Part shown: positions 59,778-64,000 of the stretch, one piece after another
How the letters are laid out: each line of letters opens with the position of its first letter
Position numbering within the stretch: the stretch's first letter is position 1
From: Nitrosopumilus zosterae
GTDB taxonomy: Archaea > Thermoproteota > Nitrososphaeria > Nitrososphaerales > Nitrosopumilaceae
Assembly (NCBI RefSeq): GCF_025998175.1
Contig: NZ_AP026695.1
Span: 994,760-1,058,759, forward strand
DNA: 64,000 nt
Direction: 5' to 3'
The notes under the pieces: generated by a model
What the model was told of the DNA's origin: nothing
The model's input: the letters and a program-made list of their open reading frames with translations, nothing else
Database searches by the model: none
Translations under genes and position numbers: made by a program

Positions 59778-60374
59778 TTATTTGATTTGCTCTGTAAATT
59801 CTTCTGTACCATCTTTAGTGATTACAAGTATATCTATTCCATCACCACTTGCAGAATCTCTCAAAGCTGCTGAACGTACTGCCCTTTTTGCCAAATCTAT
59901 TGCCTCATCCTTACTCAGGTTTGGTTTGAATTGTGGGTCTAGCACACCTAACGCCATTTCTGCCCCAGTTCCAACCGCAGCATACTCGTCAGGAAGAACG
60001 GAACCTAATGGATCAAGAGTATACATAATTGGTTTATCAACAACGCCGCCAACAATTACTTGAGTTAGTAATGGAAAGTATCTTCGCTCATACATCATAT
60101 TTGACATCATTTTTGCAACAGTGTTAGGAGGGACATCCCTTTTGAGCTCCATTTTTCTGATTTTAGCAAGAGCTGATATTTGTAATGCTAAAATTTGCAT
60201 ATCAGCTACAAGACCAGCACATGCAGCACCTACTTTGTTAGTAATTGGAAATGTCTTTTTTGTGGATTTACTTACAAGAAAGTTACCAAAGGCTATTCTT
60301 TTCTCACTGGCAAAAACCACGCCGCCATCAAAAGTAATTCCAACAGCAGTTGCGCCGGGCATATACATTGACAT
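59778..60374 (-). CDS. psmB: Proteasome beta subunit
   Basis: The 198-residue beta subunit has a short propeptide (MSMYMPGA) before the nucleophile Thr of TAVGITFDGGVVFASEKRI. Asp17 and Lys33 equivalents appear in FDGG and ASEKR, and SGDG near the end (LRDSASGDGIDILV) completes the active site. It assembles with alpha rings into the 20S core. The alpha subunit is not in the window. It does not contact the Mut7-C gene; a 26-base gap separates them. Confidence 0.92.
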   Translation of the reverse strand: MSMYMPGATAVGITFDGGVVFASEKRIAFGNFLVSKSTKKTFPITNKVGAACAGLVADMQILALQISALAKIRKMELKRDVPPNTVAKMMSNMMYERRYFPLLTQVIVGGVVDKPIMYTLDPLGSVLPDEYAAVGTGAEMALGVLDPQFKPNLSKDEAIDLAKRAVRSAALRDSASGDGIDILVITKDGTEEFTEQIK

Positions 60375-60469
60375 AATCCAAATAATTTTGCCGCATAATA
60401 AAGGGCTTTCTACATTTTACGCGCAGATTACGGGTAAAATAATTATACGGAAAATCTGAGAGTAAAATA

Positions 60470-60886
60470 TTGACTACAGCAGAAATTAGAGAGAAGATCC
60501 TAAACGATGTTGTCTTTATGGGCTTAAGATCTGCCGTAGGTGTGATCTTTATTCTTCATGGAATGTCAAAATTTAATCCAGGATTTGCCAATAATTTACC
60601 TAATATGGGACTTCCAATCGAAATGCAAATCCCATTGGCATTAGCTGAATTGGTTCCAGGTATTTTGATAATTGTTGGCGTGTTAAGTAGGTTGTCCGCA
60701 TCACTACTTGCAGTCGTTATGTTAGGAGCAATTTTCATGATTAAAGGCGCAAAAAGTATTACTGGTCAAGGAGGGGTTGAATTAGATTTAATTTTACTAG
60801 CATCAGTATTAGTTGTTATGATAGTAGGTCCAGGAAGAATTTCGATTGCACAAGCAATCAAAAAATTACCTAGGTGTCTTCATTAA
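60470..60886 (+). CDS. DoxX-family membrane protein
   Basis: The 138-residue protein has four spans: GVIFILHGMSKFNPGF, ALAELVPGILIIVGVLSR, LLAVVMLGAIFMIKGAKS and LILLASVLVVMIVGPGR. HGMSKF and the following Asn/Pro loop are typical DoxX/SURF4-like marks. Family members link to respiration or redox, but the function here is unknown. A TTG start is used. Confidence 0.8.
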   Translation: MTTAEIREKILNDVVFMGLRSAVGVIFILHGMSKFNPGFANNLPNMGLPIEMQIPLALAELVPGILIIVGVLSRLSASLLAVVMLGAIFMIKGAKSITGQGGVELDLILLASVLVVMIVGPGRISIAQAIKKLPRCLH

Positions 60887-62235
60887 CTTTTTCCAAAGTT
60901 TTGCATAATCAAACAAACACATTTTGTGGTTTTCTTTAACAAATCAATTCTAGCAAATTCATTTGGAGAATGAATTCTTGAAAACATGTATGTACTTCCA
61001 ATGGAGATGCAGGGCACCTTTAAAATTTCGACAAAAGGATGCATTGGACCAGTTCCAGCATTCGAAACATTCAGGATAGATTTTCCAAATACTTTGTCAG
61101 CGGCATCTTTTACATGAGATACAAATGGATTTGAAGAATCAGTCCTAGCAGCTGCTTCACCATGAAAAATTTTGATTTTAACATCAGAGAATCCTTTAGA
61201 TTTTAGATGATTTTTTAATCTCATTATTTGTTTTTTCGGGTCCATTTTAGGTACCAATCTAAAATCAATTTTGACTAATGCACTGCCAGGAAGAACGGTT
61301 TTGGCACCATCTCCAGTATATCCAGAGACAAATCCAGCAATATTGCAAGTGGCACCTGCCACTAAGGCTTTTTTGGCATCTAATCCTTTTTTGTCACCCA
61401 AAAAAGTTCGTATTCCAAATTCTTTTTTGAAGACGTCTTCATCAAACGGTTCGTCATCTATAATCTTCAAATCCTTTTTTGAAAGTGCTAAAACATCCTT
61501 GTACCAATCTTTAATGAGGATGTTTCCATTAGAATCACGCAATGTTTGTACTGCTTCAATCAATCTCCATGCAGGGTTTTTTATTAAAACCGCCAAGCTG
61601 GAATGAGCATCCCGTATAGATTCAGAAACGGACAGTTCAACGAACAACAATCCCTTCATACCAAGACCAATTATCGGCGTATTTTTTGCATCAATGTATC
61701 CAAATTCCCAAATAACACCATCACTAGAAAATTTCTTTCGATATTTTTTTAAATACTCTTCAATATGAGCGCTGCCGGTTTCCTCTTCTCCCTCTATCAC
61801 AAATTTTATGTTGCATGGAACATCTCCTGTGGTTCTCAGATAAGCCTCAACTGCTTTTATTCTGGTAATTAATTCGCCCTTATCATCAGTGGCACCTCTC
61901 CCAAATATTTTGTTTCCTTTTCTTGTTCCACTGAATGGAGGATCATCCCACAAATCAAATGGTTCAGCTGGTTGTACATCATAATGGTTGTAAAACATCA
62001 AAGTTTTTTTTGGGTTTTGTATGGATTTTACCTCACCATAAACAATTGGGGCAACATTTTTTTTCAATCGTAATATTTCAGAAGATATTCCAGATTTTTT
62101 CAATATCCTTTGAACAAGTTTTGCACATTCTTCAATCCCTTCATTTTTTGCAGACACGCTAGGCTGTCGGATTAAAGTTTGAAGATCTGAAATCAGGTGG
62201 TCCATGTGAGAATCTATATGTTGAAGTGTTTTCAT
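60883..62235 (-). CDS. M20-family dipeptidase
   Basis: The 450-residue zinc peptidase has the M20 metal and catalytic motifs: LMFYNHYDVQPAEPFDLW, IFGRGATDDKGELI and KFVIEGEEETGSAHIEE, with a late GTGPMHPF. It fits the carnosinase/CNDP-like group. It would cleave dipeptides or related amides in the cytoplasm. Its 3' end overlaps the DoxX gene by four bases. Confidence 0.88.
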   Translation of the reverse strand: MKTLQHIDSHMDHLISDLQTLIRQPSVSAKNEGIEECAKLVQRILKKSGISSEILRLKKNVAPIVYGEVKSIQNPKKTLMFYNHYDVQPAEPFDLWDDPPFSGTRKGNKIFGRGATDDKGELITRIKAVEAYLRTTGDVPCNIKFVIEGEEETGSAHIEEYLKKYRKKFSSDGVIWEFGYIDAKNTPIIGLGMKGLLFVELSVSESIRDAHSSLAVLIKNPAWRLIEAVQTLRDSNGNILIKDWYKDVLALSKKDLKIIDDEPFDEDVFKKEFGIRTFLGDKKGLDAKKALVAGATCNIAGFVSGYTGDGAKTVLPGSALVKIDFRLVPKMDPKKQIMRLKNHLKSKGFSDVKIKIFHGEAAARTDSSNPFVSHVKDAADKVFGKSILNVSNAGTGPMHPFVEILKVPCISIGSTYMFSRIHSPNEFARIDLLKKTTKCVCLIMQNFGKS

Positions 62236-62240
62236 GTCAG

Positions 62241-63104
62241 TTACACGATTTTGTCAAATGGTTTCATTGCAGAAGGAATTGCATCTAACAAATCCATTGA
62301 AGTCATGTGTAATCCTATTTTCTTTTGAACTGCTTTTCCGGCTAATCCATTGATGAATGTAGCGGCTGCGGCAGATTCCAAAGAATTTCTATTCTTAGAT
62401 AATAATCCTGCAACTAATCCTGAAAGCACATCACCCGTTCCCCCAACAGTCATTGCAGGAATTTTTTTCTCATATAGGTAAGTAGTAGAACCATTTGAAA
62501 TGACATCAGTTGCACCCTTTAGTAAAACCGTAATTCCATATTCTTTAGCTTTTTTCTCTACAAGTTTGATTCTTTCATTTTTTGAATTAGATGGAGATTC
62601 CCCAAACAGTCTTTTAAATTCACCAGCATGAGGTGTCACTACAACATTTTTGTTTGCAAGTAAAGGCAAAATATCAGGAATTAGAGCACTGGCATCTAAG
62701 GATAAACGTACATCTCGATCTAAAAGAGATTTGACAAGATGTAACAGGGCATTCTTTTCTTGTATTGCAAGACCCATTCCAATTGTTGCAGAATCCAAAT
62801 TTCTAGGTAAAGATCCTAAAAGCTTGTTTACTGCACCCCTAGTTAATTTTTGATCAACTAATGGAATGACAATAAGATTTGGTGAAATAGCACGTGTTGG
62901 AGTCACATTGATGTTCGGAACAGATGTATAAACCAAATCAGTTCCACATCTAAGAGCTGCAATTGAAGATAAGATAGGAGCACCATGATAGATGTAACTG
63001 CCACCGATTACAAGAACTACACCGTTATCACCTTTTCGAGATTTAGAGTTTCTTGCCGGAATGAATTTTTTAATAATTGTGACGTTTAGATTTTTTCTAA
63101 CCAT
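62241..63104 (-). CDS. nnrD: ADP-dependent NAD(P)H-hydrate dehydratase
   Basis: The 287-residue protein matches the CARKD/NnrD kinase-like fold: GVVLVIGGSYIYHGAPIL, VVVTPHAGEFKRLFG and AMTVGGTGDVLSGLVAGLLS, with the GGTGD anion hole. It repairs damaged NADHX and NADPHX. There is no fused NnrE epimerase domain at the N-terminus. It is 5 bases from the M20 gene. Confidence 0.88.
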   Translation of the reverse strand: MVRKNLNVTIIKKFIPARNSKSRKGDNGVVLVIGGSYIYHGAPILSSIAALRCGTDLVYTSVPNINVTPTRAISPNLIVIPLVDQKLTRGAVNKLLGSLPRNLDSATIGMGLAIQEKNALLHLVKSLLDRDVRLSLDASALIPDILPLLANKNVVVTPHAGEFKRLFGESPSNSKNERIKLVEKKAKEYGITVLLKGATDVISNGSTTYLYEKKIPAMTVGGTGDVLSGLVAGLLSKNRNSLESAAAATFINGLAGKAVQKKIGLHMTSMDLLDAIPSAMKPFDKIV

Positions 63105-63137
63105 AACAACACATCATAAAAAATAGATGAATAAATC

Positions 63138-64000
63138 TTATTTCAAAGTTTTATGAGTTGATCCGAGTGATTTTTTGGTGGATTTCTTTGTACGTGTTGT
63201 TTTCTTGAGGGTTTTCTTTGGAGTTTTTGACGGGATTTTATCAATAGGAGGTTCCTCAGGAGATTTTCTCAATTGTCGGTCAAAAAATGCTTTTCTAGCA
63301 AAACACAGGTATGTAGTATGACCAATTCCTTGAAAGGAATGTCTGGTTTTCCCCTCTCTTGCTTCAATGGTTCGGATAATATGTTCAGTAGATTCTATAT
63401 CAGTGAATTCATTTTCAACTAAAGCAGTGGTTAATTTTTCTAATTGATTCATCGTCGGACAAATTGCAAAGATACAACCGCTGCCTTTTAACATCTGCCT
63501 TACTTTAGGTATAACAATCCAAGGATCACCTAAATCAATTAACGCCACATCCATATCAGATAATGGTAAGGTTTTAGCAGTTTTCAAATCCAAATTTTGT
63601 TGTGTAACATATTTTGATACTCCAGCTTTTTTGATATTTTTTTCTGCAATTTTCATAAAATTTTCATCAACATCAAAAGTGTAAACATGTCCACGAGGCT
63701 TTACAATGTTTGCCACAAAAGAAGTGAGCGAGCCACTTCCAGTTCCAATCTCTAAAATCTTTTGGCCATCGCCAATCCCAGATCTTGCAACAATATAGCC
63801 AAGATCTTTTGGGTAGACAATCTGGGTACCGTGTTGAATTTTCATTACATAATCATACATTGTTGGTTCTAGAAGATAGACATACTTGTCTTTGTTTGTA
63901 GTTAACCTAGAGCCATATTCTTTGCCAATTGCATCAGAGTGTTTGATTACACCAATATGGGTGTGAAATGATTCTTTTTTTGAAATTTTTGCTAACCATT
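63138..64000 (-). CDS. trmI: tRNA (adenine-57/58-N1) methyltransferase TrmI, 5' end cut by the window
   Basis: The frame runs off the right edge; the part seen has about 287 residues. An N-terminal HTHIGVIKHSDAIGKEYGSR precedes the SAM-binding core: ILEIGTGSGSLTSFVANIVK, VYTFDVDENFMKIAEKNIKK and VALIDLGDPWIVI (a catalytic-loop region). The C-terminus is a long Lys/Thr tail (KKTTRTKKSTKKSLGSTHK), unusual for the family. It places m1A in the T arm of tRNA. Confidence 0.88.
   Translation of the reverse strand, partial: WLAKISKKESFHTHIGVIKHSDAIGKEYGSRLTTNKDKYVYLLEPTMYDYVMKIQHGTQIVYPKDLGYIVARSGIGDGQKILEIGTGSGSLTSFVANIVKPRGHVYTFDVDENFMKIAEKNIKKAGVSKYVTQQNLDLKTAKTLPLSDMDVALIDLGDPWIVIPKVRQMLKGSGCIFAICPTMNQLEKLTTALVENEFTDIESTEHIIRTIEAREGKTRHSFQGIGHTTYLCFARKAFFDRQLRKSPEEPPIDKIPSKTPKKTLKKTTRTKKSTKKSLGSTHKTLK

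Overview
The window is AT-rich archaeal chromosome that reads like a Nitrosopumilus-type ammonia-oxidising thaumarchaeon (Nitrososphaerota). The evidence is the set of genes: elongation factor 2, FEN-1, a CdvA cell-division protein, an archaeal proteasome beta subunit with an N-terminal threonine, a DUF5679-type protein, many Lrp/RAM-type proteins, an archaeal-type tRNA-Ser(CGA), small coding gaps, frequent TTG/GTG starts and a large number of tiny zinc-ribbon proteins. No rRNA and no ammonia oxidation genes are present, so the genus is an inference.

Region 1 (1-9240) holds the 5' end of EF-2, a SIS-domain protein, MqnD and MqnE (two futalosine-pathway menaquinone enzymes, about 1.8 kb apart and facing each other), a thiamine-binding protein, TPR proteins, an Lrp/AsnC regulator with a palindromic operator, a membrane J-domain protein and an HD phosphohydrolase. 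Several microproteins lie in the gaps, one of them frameshifted in a run of nine A. Region 2 (9240-21500) has an FAD-linked oxidase, two receiver-only response regulators (one with Asn in place of the phospho-acceptor Asp), secreted proteins with internal repeats, Fe/Mn superoxide dismutase, a SNF2 ATPase and a PAC2 protein. Region 3 (21500-32500) has surface proteins, ArsC-like, SWIM, YwbE and doubled-zinc-finger proteins, a DppB/DppC permease pair, a JAMM peptidase, SRPBCC proteins, a lone RAM domain and a nitroreductase.

Region 4 (32500-35000) is an unusual 2.3 kb stretch: a GC-rich structured RNA candidate with a terminator, a secreted protein, a matrixin-like metalloprotease broken by a frameshift and a stop, a repeated GGTACTACC-type operator, a winged-helix regulator and tRNA-Ser(CGA). 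A 14-bp piece of the tRNA 3' end recurs as a direct repeat at the far end, so this may be a decayed small integrative element. Region 5 (35000-41090) is housekeeping: FEN-1, a double RAM protein, a PAS protein, acetyl-CoA synthetase and CdvA.

Region 6 (about 41150-54961) is an integrated element. It starts with a tyrosine recombinase beside cdvA, continues with a block holding three HEPN-type proteins and two membrane proteins (a likely defence cargo), then an unknown three-gene operon, an AT-rich repeat region resembling an origin, a run of RHH and zinc-finger microproteins leading into a D5-type SF3 helicase, a P-loop ATPase and more small proteins. An 11-bp direct repeat sits at both ends. 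Two copies of an 82-bp inverted repeat and a nested palindrome mark its intergenic regions. I recognise no capsid gene, so plasmid-like or virus-satellite-like are both open.

Region 7 (55000-64000) is chromosome again: a divergent ThyX-like double protein, MsrB, homoserine dehydrogenase, a PUA protein, a Mut7-C RNase-domain protein, proteasome beta, DoxX, an M20 peptidase, NAD(P)H-hydrate dehydratase and the start-truncated tRNA m1A methyltransferase TrmI.
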